Shown piece after piece: positions 26,272 through 35,767 of a DNA stretch of 64,000 bases (position 1 is its first letter; the number at the start of each line of letters is the position of its first letter). Both the position numbers and the translations under genes were made by a program. The notes under the pieces were generated by a model, which saw nothing but the letters and a program-made list of their open reading frames with translations, did not search any database and was not told the origin of the DNA. The stretch is taken from assembly GCA_038326325.1 (NCBI GenBank), contig JBBQJW010000010.1, positions 1-64,000 on the forward strand. The letters are read 5' to 3'. Source of the stretch: UBA10324 sp038326325. GTDB taxonomy: Bacteria > Bacteroidota > Bacteroidia > Chitinophagales > UBA10324.

Positions 26272-28776
26272 CTATCCCGCTATATAAAAAGCAAGTTTCA
26301 GCGCAACATTATCTTTCCAATTAGGGAGCGAATAAAATCCCCATCGGTAATATCCGCCAACACCAATTCCTAAGCGAAGTGCGCCAAAGAATTTTTTACT
26401 GATGAGATTGTTAAAAATCAAACCGGATTCGGTGTACGGTTTATTGTTGTTAGCATTTAAACTCACATCAATTGGTTTTCCATCTACTGAATGCAATTCA
26501 GGATGCGAAAGCTTTCCAATGCCAATGCTATTCGACAACAAAACTTTCGGTCGAAATTTTCGTGCTTTAAAAATCAACGAACCAAAATCCTGCTCCCAGA
26601 AAACCGCCGCATAAGCATCATACACAAATTCATTCACGCGCATGGTTTGAAAATTACTGTAAGAATATAATCCATAACGGGTGTAATTTCCTTTGCAACT
26701 ATACAATTCTGAAAGTGGAAGCGGTGCATTCACATAACCTGCAAATCCTTGCAGGTAGGTGTATCCGATTCTTTTTGTTGGAAATTCGGAAGTGAATTTT
26801 ACATCGAACTTCCAGTAATCATACTGACCATTATAAATTTTTAATCCGTGTGTAACATTGAACCAGATAATGGGCCACGGATTATTTACATAAAAATTCT
26901 GCCCGAACGATTGCACAATTTTTTCTTTATAGGCCCATCGACCTGATAATTCAAATCCGGAAAAATTAAACGGTGTATTTATTCCTTCCGAAGAATTATT
27001 GTTTAGGTATTGATAATCATAAACAGGATTTCGTTGCGCTTCAAACGCAGCAATTTTAAAATTGAGGAAACGAAAACTTCTGCCTGTAACAGAAATTTCA
27101 TACCGGTCAGTAAAATCGAAGCGGTCAATTAAAGTGTTACGGAATTTTTGTGTGTTGCCAAAAAAATTATCTTTATAAAAATTTAATCCTCCTGCTTCTT
27201 CCAGATCATGACTGTAACGGAAATTAAGAGTGTAATTAAATTTTTTATTAAATATAAATTTTAAATTTCCTCCATACTTCCAAGCCATATCATTCAAACC
27301 AAAACCAGCGTAACCTCCCAACTTAAACCATCGTGCAGTTTTATCATTCGTCGTTAAACCAATTCCGAAACGATAATTTTCTTTCACATTTATTTTAAGA
27401 ATGCTCGAAATATCAATGCTGATAGGCCCAATCGGAAATTCACTGCTGAGCAACCCATTTACAATATTTAATTTCCCATCCAGGTGGCGCGCGTGACCAA
27501 GACTATCTAAATCGTGATAAGTTTTAATTTCCTTTTGCGACAATGAATCACCACGGATTGAATTCCAGTAATCATCTTTTTTATTTCCTGCAAGTGGATC
27601 AATTTCCTGAGTGATTCCGTCAAAAACATTCTGAGCTATTTCAGGATTTATTTTCACACTATCGAGATACGAGCGCCCCTGCATAAAAACTTTCAGTCCC
27701 GGTTTCAAAAAATTATTGTAATGAATATCGGTATTGTAACGAGTGGGAAACCAATGCACTCCATCGGGTTTTGTGTAATCCTGTTCAATCTTTACCACCA
27801 TTGCCATTCCGGCTGTATCAAAGGGTTCGGCTGTTACATGTTGAACTGCATAGCCATCTGAATTAATAAATAACATTCCTTTCAGCGATTTGAAATTTTT
27901 TCCCTTGCGCGGTTTAAAACTGATATGAAATATTGTATCAGTGCCCTGATAAGTTGTATCCTCAATAGCGAAGAAATAATAATTCGGACTTCCGTGACTC
28001 ACAGGGTTTACATAATCAATATTAACAAGCGTGATGTAATTAGTATAAAATGAAATTGGTTGCAACTGCGATGAAGCAAGAGTAAAAGAAGGATCTTTTA
28101 ATCCGCTCACCTTAGAAGCAACAACATATTCTTTTTTTAATCCGGGAGTTTTATACTTTGTCTCAATCATCGATTCCATTATCATCAGATAATTTCCTTT
28201 CAGGTATTCAAACATTTCGCGGGTAGTATCATTCTTTCTGTCTTTAATCACTTTAGCATTTTGTGCATCGGCTGTGAAAACATATTTGTTATATATATTA
28301 AACGAATAGGAGTTTAATTTCTCGGGATTGTTTTCGTCGGCATGTTTAACAGCTTCGCGAATAATTCTGTTTGCAGGATTTTCACCAGCAAAAACTGTTA
28401 CATCAGTCAGTTGCTGTTCTTCAGTTTGTAATAGAATATTTAATTGCGTTTGTTTTCCTTTTGAATTGAAATCAATTTCGCGAACAGTGTATCCAACATA
28501 ACTGACTGTGATATGAACAGTAGGTTCCTTAGTGGTAAATGAAAATCTTCCATCCATATCTGTTCGTGTTCCGATGGAGGTGGAATGATTTAAAACAATT
28601 GTTACAAAAGGTAAAGGTTCATAAGAAACAGAATCCATCACCTTGCCCGTCCATGTATATTGGGCATACGAAGAAAATGAAATGAATGAAAAAAGAACAA
28701 GTGTAACGGCGAATAGAAAATAATTCCGACTCGTAAATTTCTTTTCAGCCTCCACACAATTATTTTCCAATTGCAT
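26272..28776 (-). CDS. DUF5686 outer-membrane protein with carboxypeptidase-regulatory-like domain
   Basis: An 834-residue protein. A signal-anchor-like stretch (YFLFAVTLVLFSFISFSSYA) follows about 17 charged residues. A CarboxypepD_reg-like beta-sandwich comes next (WTGKVMDSVSYEPLPFVTIV ... TDMDGRFSF ... VSYVGY). The remainder matches DUF5686 with an aromatic-rich C-terminal beta-barrel-like region ending LALKLAFYIAG-type. It probably sits in the outer membrane. The start codon overlaps the dcd stop (TGATG), which suggests translational coupling. Confidence 0.85.
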   Translation of the reverse strand: MQLENNCVEAEKKFTSRNYFLFAVTLVLFSFISFSSYAQYTWTGKVMDSVSYEPLPFVTIVLNHSTSIGTRTDMDGRFSFTTKEPTVHITVSYVGYTVREIDFNSKGKQTQLNILLQTEEQQLTDVTVFAGENPANRIIREAVKHADENNPEKLNSYSFNIYNKYVFTADAQNAKVIKDRKNDTTREMFEYLKGNYLMIMESMIETKYKTPGLKKEYVVASKVSGLKDPSFTLASSQLQPISFYTNYITLVNIDYVNPVSHGSPNYYFFAIEDTTYQGTDTIFHISFKPRKGKNFKSLKGMLFINSDGYAVQHVTAEPFDTAGMAMVVKIEQDYTKPDGVHWFPTRYNTDIHYNNFLKPGLKVFMQGRSYLDSVKINPEIAQNVFDGITQEIDPLAGNKKDDYWNSIRGDSLSQKEIKTYHDLDSLGHARHLDGKLNIVNGLLSSEFPIGPISIDISSILKINVKENYRFGIGLTTNDKTARWFKLGGYAGFGLNDMAWKYGGNLKFIFNKKFNYTLNFRYSHDLEEAGGLNFYKDNFFGNTQKFRNTLIDRFDFTDRYEISVTGRSFRFLNFKIAAFEAQRNPVYDYQYLNNNSSEGINTPFNFSGFELSGRWAYKEKIVQSFGQNFYVNNPWPIIWFNVTHGLKIYNGQYDYWKFDVKFTSEFPTKRIGYTYLQGFAGYVNAPLPLSELYSCKGNYTRYGLYSYSNFQTMRVNEFVYDAYAAVFWEQDFGSLIFKARKFRPKVLLSNSIGIGKLSHPELHSVDGKPIDVSLNANNNKPYTESGLIFNNLISKKFFGALRLGIGVGGYYRWGFYSLPNWKDNVALKLAFYIAG

Positions 28777-29312
28777 CAGAATTTATTCTTCCACATCATC
28801 GACTCAATGGGTTTGATAGTTCGCTTATTATACTTGGCGTTTGATTTTTTATTGTAAAGATTTTTTACATCGCCTTCCACCACAAAATAAATCAATTGCC
28901 CAATTGGCATGCCCGCATAAATGCGCACGGGTTGCGAAACCGAAATCTCCAAAGTCCAGGTGTTACAGTAACCGACATCTCCCTTTCCGGCGGTGGCGTG
29001 AATGTCAATCCCTAATCGCCCAACACTTGATTTGCCTTCAAGGAATGGAACATGGGCATGTGTTTCAGTATATTCTTCTGTTACACCCAAATACAAAGTT
29101 CCGGGCTGTAATACAAAACCATCTTTTGGAATTGTAAACTCTTCAATCTTGTTGTGCTGTTTTGCATCAAGCACCCGGTCGTTGTAGGTTGCCAAATATT
29201 TTCCGAGGTGCACATCGTAACTGTTTGAACCGAGACAATCCACACGGAAGGGTTCAACTAAAATATCTCCTTTATCAATTGCTTCAAGAATCGCTTTGTC
29301 GCTAAGTATCAT
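28776..29312 (-). CDS. dcd: dCTP deaminase
   Basis: A 178-residue trimeric dUTPase-fold enzyme converting dCTP to dUTP plus ammonia. Signatures are LGSNSYDVHLGKYL, FLEGKSSVGRLGIDIHATAG, WTLEISVSQPVRIYAGMPIG and KYNKRTIKPIESM near the C-terminus. A Lys replaces the usual Arg of the RSSxxR loop. Length is normal for bacterial Dcd. It is followed without a gap by the DUF5686 gene. Confidence 0.94.
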   Translation of the reverse strand: MILSDKAILEAIDKGDILVEPFRVDCLGSNSYDVHLGKYLATYNDRVLDAKQHNKIEEFTIPKDGFVLQPGTLYLGVTEEYTETHAHVPFLEGKSSVGRLGIDIHATAGKGDVGYCNTWTLEISVSQPVRIYAGMPIGQLIYFVVEGDVKNLYNKKSNAKYNKRTIKPIESMMWKNKF

Positions 29313-29335
29313 GTTTTAGTTTCGGGTTTGTTCTT

Positions 29336-30238
29336 TCAAATTGTTATTCGCCATGCAATAATACTTCGGTCGTCACTGACTGACACGAGAATTTTTTCTT
29401 CGCTTAACCAGCACAATTTATTCACGCTGTTTTTGTGTGACTGAAATTTAGCAAGGTCAATCACCTGAAGTAATTCTAAATTTTCTTCGCTCCAGATTTT
29501 AATGTTCTTGTCGCGGCTTGCAGTAGCTAATAAATTATTATCAAGCAAAACAATATCGTTGACAGTGAAAAGATGTGCGGGCAACTTTCTCAATTCATAA
29601 TATTCATTCAGCACATCGTAGCTGTGTAACAGTGCATCGCGTCCGCCGCTGTATAATTCCGTTTCATCTGAAGAATAACAGAGAGAGAAAACTGAATTTG
29701 TGTGAGAAGAAAATTTATTCAGCAATTGATAGTTATCTTTTGACAATATATAAATGAAATTATCACTCGCTCCTATTGCTATTTCATCTCTTGTAGGGTG
29801 AAATGAGATCTTTCTTAAACCTCCATCAGCAATGTGAATGCTTTCAATGAAAGTTGAAGTTGTTGGTTCCCAAATGGAAATGCTTCCATCTTTTGATACA
29901 ACAAATATTTTTCCATCGCTACTCAATTGAATATCAAAAACTGAAGCAGTATGATTTACGAAATGATGAATTTCTTTTTTCAGATTTAAATCAATCACAT
30001 ACACTGCTCCAGACATGGTTCCAATCCATAATTGATTGAGAGGTTGATATAAATACAATGAGAAAATTTGTCCAACAATTTTTGCGACTGCTCTTGGAGA
30101 TTCGGGATGATTAATGTTCCATTTAATAACTATTCCATCACTTCCCGCTGTATAAATCGCTTCGTTTCCATCACTTATGATTGTATAAACGCTGCCGGTA
30201 TGTGCAGCAACCTGAAATAATTTTTCAACTTGAATCAT
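29336..30238 (-). CDS. WD40-repeat protein
   Basis: A 300-residue protein made only of WD40 repeats, seven by spacing. Readable blades include HTGSVYTIISDGNEAIYTAG, HTASVFDIQLSSDGKIFVVS, HTNSVFSLCYSSDETELYSG and HLFTVNDIVLLDNNLLATAS. No signal peptide; a cytosolic beta-propeller scaffold is likely. ATG 30238 is chosen over TTG 30250. Directly upstream on the minus strand is TACATTTG, a fit to the -7 consensus, so the leader may be only a few bases. Confidence 0.88.
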   Translation of the reverse strand: MIQVEKLFQVAAHTGSVYTIISDGNEAIYTAGSDGIVIKWNINHPESPRAVAKIVGQIFSLYLYQPLNQLWIGTMSGAVYVIDLNLKKEIHHFVNHTASVFDIQLSSDGKIFVVSKDGSISIWEPTTSTFIESIHIADGGLRKISFHPTRDEIAIGASDNFIYILSKDNYQLLNKFSSHTNSVFSLCYSSDETELYSGGRDALLHSYDVLNEYYELRKLPAHLFTVNDIVLLDNNLLATASRDKNIKIWSEENLELLQVIDLAKFQSHKNSVNKLCWLSEEKILVSVSDDRSIIAWRITI

Positions 30239-30328
30239 TGCGGGCACCAAATGTAATTACTGAGAATCAGTTGAAAATTATAATTACATCATTACAAAAA
30301 AAATCATCCACCAAAAAGATTGTGTAAA

Positions 30329-30682
30329 TTATTTCTTAGATATATCGGAAAGCTTAGCAGGGAAACCAACAGTACACCCTACTGGATTCATTCTTTTCAA
30401 TGGTTGATAATTAAAATAAATTTCTATACCATCAATATCATATTCCGAAGAAAGTGTATCGAGTGGAATCAATACAATTTGTTCCTCAGGGCTTTGCCAA
30501 TTAACAATAACAACAGTTGAACAACCTGTTGCCCTGTACTTGTGTGAAACCTGACCGAGTGTTACACCCGTATGATTGGTGATTTCCTTTGTTGAATTTG
30601 AACTGCTGCCTTCCTTTACAGAACAGCAAGCAATTGAAAGCAATCCGAAAAAAAAAATTATAAGCAATAATTGTTTCATCAT
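30329..30682 (-). CDS. small probable lipoprotein
   Basis: A 117-residue protein with a hydrophobic N-terminus ending LLSIACC (Cys19/Cys20), fitting a lipoprotein signal. The mature part is about 97 residues with two conserved-looking cysteines (ATGCSTVVIVNW and NPVGCTVGFP) but no domain I recognise. It lies 17 nt downstream of the large secreted protein gene on the same strand and is probably co-expressed with it. Confidence 0.65.
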   Translation of the reverse strand: MMKQLLLIIFFFGLLSIACCSVKEGSSSNSTKEITNHTGVTLGQVSHKYRATGCSTVVIVNWQSPEEQIVLIPLDTLSSEYDIDGIEIYFNYQPLKRMNPVGCTVGFPAKLSDISKK

Positions 30683-30699
30683 TTTTATTTCTAAAATAA

Positions 30700-32571
30700 T
30701 TATTGAATTGCAATCTTAGCTACCCGCTGAAAATCAGGTGTACCAATTCTAACGATATAAATCCCTGCACTTAAAGAATTTATTTCCAATGTAGTTTCAA
30801 AAGATCGTGAATTCGGGGTTATGTATTTATACTGAATTAGTTTGCCGTTAATATCATAAAGTTGTACAATATTTTTATCGTTCGAAGGGAGATACGCTAC
30901 TTTAACATCAATCAATTCGTTGTTAAGTGTAACAGTAAGTTCTGTTTCTTTATTTTTATTGATTTGTTCTTCCACTCCTGTGTTATGACATGCTGCAATC
31001 TGAAAAGAATAAATTCCCGTTTTAGACCCGTTGTTACAGTACATTCCAGTGTGCCAAAAAATACTTCCATCAGCCGGATCAATTGATGTGTGAGAATAAT
31101 CTCCAAAGCGATTGCTTCCACTTAGTGTTCCCAAGCCATCAAAAACTACAGTTTCGGGTAACGACATTGTACCAAGAGGATCCGTTGGTAGTCTTCCGGT
31201 AAAAGCCAAGCTAACTGGAATTGTCCCTGATGTTTTTGCATAACACAAACCTATATCACCGTTACAGTCCATTGCAATACTTCCACACCAGCGATTTGCA
31301 GAATCAGGTGAATAAATTCCTTCCTGGTATAGCGACCACACATTTGTGCTTTGGTTCTGACGAAGTTCTACCCACTTAATACTCCTATGTGTTGAAGTAA
31401 TTTTTACTCCCCAATTTAACACCACTCTATTTGTACCAATAAAACTATTCCATTGAGCGCGATACATACACACACCACCTATTCCATCCAATTTTTGATT
31501 ACTTGGTTGAATAATATCATCCCAGTTTTGATCATATGATGAATTAAATGCAGCAGTAGGAATTGTCGCATCTAAAGTGATAGTAGCAGCAGGTGTTACA
31601 CCCCATGTTACGCCCATTGACCAGATTTTAATGGCATCAGTATTTCCTCCTCCCCAGCCATTATCGGTATAAGAAAACAAAGGACAACGCTGTCCGAAAG
31701 GAGGTAAATAACCATCTGCATCTGCTGGCAATGGCAGCCAGAAACCAAATCCAGCATTATTAGGTTCTGCAAAATTTTTACGAATAGATCTTGCATTAGG
31801 TGAACCCGCAATCATAGAGTCACGCTCAAAACAAAATACGGTTCCCCCTCCATTATTAGAAGTCATGTAATACCCGTTTTCCCAAATAGAAAATTTTAAA
31901 TAATCAGGGCTTTGACCTGATGGCATATTAAACTGATAGGCATACCACGAACCTGCAGGGTTATTAGTTGCAGAAACAGCAAGCGCAAATCCAGAAAAAA
32001 ATCCATCTAACTGCGCAACAAACCAACGATCAGCAAACCTATCATACATAACTATGGGGTCACCTGATGAACCGGACCCTGTTACAGTTCCAACATCGCC
32101 ATTAAATACTGTTGATCCACTTCCATTTTTATTATAGACAGCAAATGGAGTTGCATTTACTGATTGAACATATTGAGTCATTCCTGCCGCGCCGCTTGGG
32201 TCTTGTGGCATTGAACCCCCGTTTTGACCATTCCATGTTTTAATTACAGTTGGAGTTTTACCACTTCCCATTGTAGATTGAATTGTTGAAGCGTCATTAC
32301 CATATTGCGGACCGTCGGCTTCACTAAATAAGAATTTCTGTGAAATGCGATGTTCTCTATCCGGCATTTCCTTAGCACCTTCAAAATCCATTTTATCAAT
32401 TTCACTTTTTGTAAAAAGTGTGTTAAGCGGTTGAGTAATCTGAAATTTAGTGGCTTTGATAACATAAGTTTCGCCATCAATAACACCAGGACCTGCCGTT
32501 GGCAATTGTTGTTGAGCAAAAAGTTCTGTTGAAACGAGTACAGCTAAAAGCGCGATTAATAATTTTTTCAT
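30700..32571 (-). CDS. secreted protein of unknown function with T9SS domain
   Basis: A 623-residue protein with a signal peptide (KKLLIALLAVLVSTELFAQ). The central region (WNGQNGGSMPQDPSGAAG ... VMYDRFADRWFVAQLDGFFS ... LALAVSATNNPAGSWYAYQF) resembles secreted Bacteroidota proteins with a beta-propeller-like layout, but I cannot name an enzyme family. No protease or glycosidase motif was found. The C-terminal ~80 residues (LYDINGKLIQYKYI ... SAGIYIVRIGTPDFQRVAKI) are a type A T9SS domain. Confidence 0.8.
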   Translation of the reverse strand: MKKLLIALLAVLVSTELFAQQQLPTAGPGVIDGETYVIKATKFQITQPLNTLFTKSEIDKMDFEGAKEMPDREHRISQKFLFSEADGPQYGNDASTIQSTMGSGKTPTVIKTWNGQNGGSMPQDPSGAAGMTQYVQSVNATPFAVYNKNGSGSTVFNGDVGTVTGSGSSGDPIVMYDRFADRWFVAQLDGFFSGFALAVSATNNPAGSWYAYQFNMPSGQSPDYLKFSIWENGYYMTSNNGGGTVFCFERDSMIAGSPNARSIRKNFAEPNNAGFGFWLPLPADADGYLPPFGQRCPLFSYTDNGWGGGNTDAIKIWSMGVTWGVTPAATITLDATIPTAAFNSSYDQNWDDIIQPSNQKLDGIGGVCMYRAQWNSFIGTNRVVLNWGVKITSTHRSIKWVELRQNQSTNVWSLYQEGIYSPDSANRWCGSIAMDCNGDIGLCYAKTSGTIPVSLAFTGRLPTDPLGTMSLPETVVFDGLGTLSGSNRFGDYSHTSIDPADGSIFWHTGMYCNNGSKTGIYSFQIAACHNTGVEEQINKNKETELTVTLNNELIDVKVAYLPSNDKNIVQLYDINGKLIQYKYITPNSRSFETTLEINSLSAGIYIVRIGTPDFQRVAKIAIQ

Positions 32572-32698
32572 GATCTAAAAGTTTATCTTTTTTATCTATT
32601 CAGTAAAAAAATGGTTTTCAAAATAGCTGGTAAAATTCCGTTGCTATTAATTGGCAATAAGAATAGGTAATTATTGTTAACCCAGGAAACATTCAGAT

Positions 32699-34357
32699 TT
32701 ATTTCCTGATTAAAAACTTTTCATTATAAACTTTTCCACTTTCTGTAATTATCAAAATAAAATACATTCCAGCAGAAAGTGTTTCAACATTCAGTGACTC
32801 TGTTACACCTGATAGATTGTCTTTTTGAACAACCATTTTCACACCTAATGAATTATAAATTTCAATCGATTTAAAAACTTCCACGCCATTGCTTTTTAAA
32901 AATAAAAGATTACTGGTTGGATTTGGATAGAGTAAAATCTTATCGTTATAAGGTTCAGCTGATTCCATTTTCATGGCAGGAGTCGTAAAAGTTTTTAATG
33001 TGCTCCAGGCACTCCATACAACAGGGCTTGCATTGCACTTGCTTCTTACTTTCCATTCATATGCGGTGGATGAAATTAATGAGGTTATAATTTTATACCC
33101 AATATTAGTTGTTATATTTTTTGATGTCCATGATGTTGTTCCTGACTTTCTATAAATAATCTGATATGCAATTGCGCACATGTTTGTATTCCAATTTAGT
33201 GTTGCTGACGCAGATGTAATATTTGTTGTTGCTGTGTTAGTTGGTTTTGGGCAAGGATTGCAAACAACAGGAGCAGAAAAAATGCGCTGATAATTTGCAG
33301 CATACGAATAAGCACCGTTACAGTTGGCAACTGCATCCCAATTTACCGACCATGTCATCATTCCGCGAAGAGTAGGATAACCGCTTATGAGTGAAAGCGT
33401 GTAAGCACCCGGACGAGGGCCGGTTCCGCGCAAATAATCTATTGCATCTTTTACAATTGCCGTATCAGTATAACCACCACCCGCTGCCGAAGAACACGCA
33501 GGTAATCCAACCGCGACCTTACTTGCGGGCAATCCATTGAACATCCCGCCCGCAGTATTGAAACCATGAATCACCGCTTCACTCATTGCAATAATAAAAT
33601 CGGCTGTACCTTGTGTATAAATATTCCCATCAATTCCATACATACTTCCACTGTTATAAAGCTGAACTTGTAAAACATCTATGGAATCACGCAATGCATT
33701 TATTACGGGAAGATAGGCGCCCCATATTCCTCCATAAGCCGACATGCCGCCCTGAACAAAAGCAGCTTCGGGTGCCATTGTGAGTACTAATTTTTTGTTG
33801 TGTGAAGCATGATAACTCTGCATTATTTGTTTCACCGCATCAATCAGGTTAATAATTTTTGTATCAGTCGGGTTCGCAATTGTACCACCACTGACTGTTA
33901 CACTGCTTCCTTCAAAATCAATATCTATTCCATCGAAACCATAAGTATTAATAATGCTGAGCATTGAATTAATAAAAGTTATTTTCTCAGTTGCATTATC
34001 CAACGAAACAGGTGAGGATGCACCGCCCATGCTTATCAGAATTTTCTTTCCCTGACCTTGCGAGGTTTGTATCTGAGAAATAAAATTTGCTTGTGTTACA
34101 CCATCAGGTGCAAACTGCATATTATAATCAGTGCCCGCAGCAGGAACAGCAAACGAAACTTCAATTACATTGTATCTCGAGTCGACTGAAGTGAGTTGAA
34201 TGTATGGTGCGCTTGCATCATTCCAGTTGTGCCAGTATCCGACTAAAGCAGGGTTTGGCATTTGTGCTTTTGATTGCATAGAAAATAAAATTGCAATAGA
34301 AAAAAATGCGATGAAGCAAATTGAGTTGAGCGAATAATTTTTCATTTTGATTTTCAT
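32699..34357 (-). CDS. secreted GH18 chitinase with fibronectin type III and T9SS domains
   Basis: A 552-residue protein with a signal peptide ending near SMQSKAQ. The GH18 barrel begins PALVGYWHNWND. The catalytic motif DGIDIDFE lies at residues 142-149, with Glu149 the acid/base. GKKILISMGG is the second conserved barrel segment, and MTWSVNWD near residue 333 is the terminal conserved Trp strand. A fibronectin type III module (SASATLNWNTNMCAIAYQI) and a type A T9SS domain follow. It should hydrolyse chitin or chitin-like glycans outside the cell. Confidence 0.93.
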   Translation of the reverse strand: MKIKMKNYSLNSICFIAFFSIAILFSMQSKAQMPNPALVGYWHNWNDASAPYIQLTSVDSRYNVIEVSFAVPAAGTDYNMQFAPDGVTQANFISQIQTSQGQGKKILISMGGASSPVSLDNATEKITFINSMLSIINTYGFDGIDIDFEGSSVTVSGGTIANPTDTKIINLIDAVKQIMQSYHASHNKKLVLTMAPEAAFVQGGMSAYGGIWGAYLPVINALRDSIDVLQVQLYNSGSMYGIDGNIYTQGTADFIIAMSEAVIHGFNTAGGMFNGLPASKVAVGLPACSSAAGGGYTDTAIVKDAIDYLRGTGPRPGAYTLSLISGYPTLRGMMTWSVNWDAVANCNGAYSYAANYQRIFSAPVVCNPCPKPTNTATTNITSASATLNWNTNMCAIAYQIIYRKSGTTSWTSKNITTNIGYKIITSLISSTAYEWKVRSKCNASPVVWSAWSTLKTFTTPAMKMESAEPYNDKILLYPNPTSNLLFLKSNGVEVFKSIEIYNSLGVKMVVQKDNLSGVTESLNVETLSAGMYFILIITESGKVYNEKFLIRK

Positions 34358-34556
34358 TTCGGGCTAATGTATTGTGTTCAATAAATTTTCTTTAATGATT
34401 CGAAAGGCATTTTCCTATCGGTAGTAGATTGAACAAAAAAAATTATTGAATAATTTATTCAAAATAATTTTTATAGTTAATATGGAAAAGTATTTGAGCA
34501 AAGAAATAATTACCATACTTTATTTGCGACTTCAAAATCAAAAATATTTTAAAACT

Positions 34557-35486
34557 ATGCAAACAATAATTGGAGCTGGCGGAGCTATAGGAACCGATTT
34601 AGCAAAAGCACTAAAACAATACACTTCTGACATTAAACTGGTAAGCAGAAATCCGAAAAAAGTAAATGACACTGATACACTTTTTCCTGCCGATGTAACA
34701 GATGCAACTCAAATAAATAAAGCAATAGAAGGAAGTGAAATTTGTTATGTAACACTTGGATTTGATTACAACATTAAAGTTTGGCAAGCAAAATGGCCAA
34801 CCTTTATGAAGAATATTGTTGACGCCTGTATTGCTTATAAAACAAAATTGGTTTTTTTCGATAATGTTTATGCTATAGGTGGAAATAATGTAAATCACAT
34901 TTCTGAATCTTCTCCAGTAAGTCCGAGCAGTAAAAAAGGTGATGTTCGCGCTACAGTTGATCTGTTAATTCTTGAACAAGTCGAGAACGGAAAATTAAAT
35001 GCCATTATCGCCCGTGCTCCGGATTTCTTTGGTCCATTAAATAAACAAGTAAGTTTATTAATGAACATGGTATATGATAATCTGGCAAAAGGTAAAACTG
35101 CACAATGGTTTATTAATGCTGATGTTGTTCATACAATGGGATTCACTCCTGACCTTGCAAAAGGAACTGCTATGCTTGGTAATACTCCGGATGCTTATAA
35201 TCAAATCTGGAATTTACCTGTTGATATGAATTCATTAACCGGCCGAGAATGGGTAAAACTATTTGCTTCTGAAATGAAAACAAAAGATAAAGTAATGGTT
35301 CTACCAATGTGGGGGCTTAAACTTCTTGGAATTATTGTTCCGATTTTAAGAGAGATGCCTGAAATGATGTATCAGTTTGATCGCCCTTATAATTTTGATT
35401 GCACAAAATTTAAGACTCGATTTAATTTTACTCCGACTTCAAATCTTGATGCTGTTAGACAAACTATTGAAGCATTTAAAAAATAA
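34557..35486 (+). CDS. NAD(P)-dependent epimerase/dehydratase-like SDR
   Basis: A 309-residue extended short-chain dehydrogenase. The nucleotide-binding turn is TIIGAGGAIGTDLAKAL, close to the N-terminus only if ATG 34557 is used; earlier in-frame starts add a non-homologous leader. KLVFFDNVYAIGG is the region around the usual catalytic Tyr, and IARAPDFFGP is typical of NAD-dependent epimerases. The usual YxxxK is not clear. The substrate is unknown. It is unlinked to other sugar genes. Confidence 0.85.
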   Translation: MQTIIGAGGAIGTDLAKALKQYTSDIKLVSRNPKKVNDTDTLFPADVTDATQINKAIEGSEICYVTLGFDYNIKVWQAKWPTFMKNIVDACIAYKTKLVFFDNVYAIGGNNVNHISESSPVSPSSKKGDVRATVDLLILEQVENGKLNAIIARAPDFFGPLNKQVSLLMNMVYDNLAKGKTAQWFINADVVHTMGFTPDLAKGTAMLGNTPDAYNQIWNLPVDMNSLTGREWVKLFASEMKTKDKVMVLPMWGLKLLGIIVPILREMPEMMYQFDRPYNFDCTKFKTRFNFTPTSNLDAVRQTIEAFKK

Positions 35487-35767
35487 TTCAATCAATTATT
35501 TTAACTGTTACATCCAATAGTTTTATACTTAAAGAATATAACTCTAATCAATAATCAAGTACTAATTTTTTTGCATGAAATATTTTCTTAACTTATTCGC
35601 TGCCTAACCACCTCATATTACATCATACCTGCAGCAACTGATACATTATAAGAAAATAATCATTGCTAATCAGGATGATTAAAATGATAAATCAAATAGA
35701 GTAGTTTATTTTACACTCCTGTCACCCAAAATAAATTTTCAATCTCCGAGTTTGTTAAAATAAATCT
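35487..35767. other. intergenic stretch with an rlmB fossil
   Basis: The 281 nt between the SDR and the histidine kinase contain one TGTTACA motif at 35505 and the rlmB-derived fossil described separately. I see no gene, tRNA or clear terminator. Confidence 0.6.
35588..35653 (-). pseudogene. fossil copy of the rlmB 3' end
   Basis: Read on the minus strand, this segment encodes SYNVSVAAGMM, a TAA stop, YEVVRQRIS and a final stop. The intact rlmB gene 4.2 kb downstream ends SYNVSVAAGMMLYEVVRQRMS. Nucleotide identity to 39790-39850 is very high, with only a few differences over about 48 bp. This is a duplicated or leftover fragment with a Leu-to-stop change; similarity ends abruptly on both sides. 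Confidence 0.75.
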
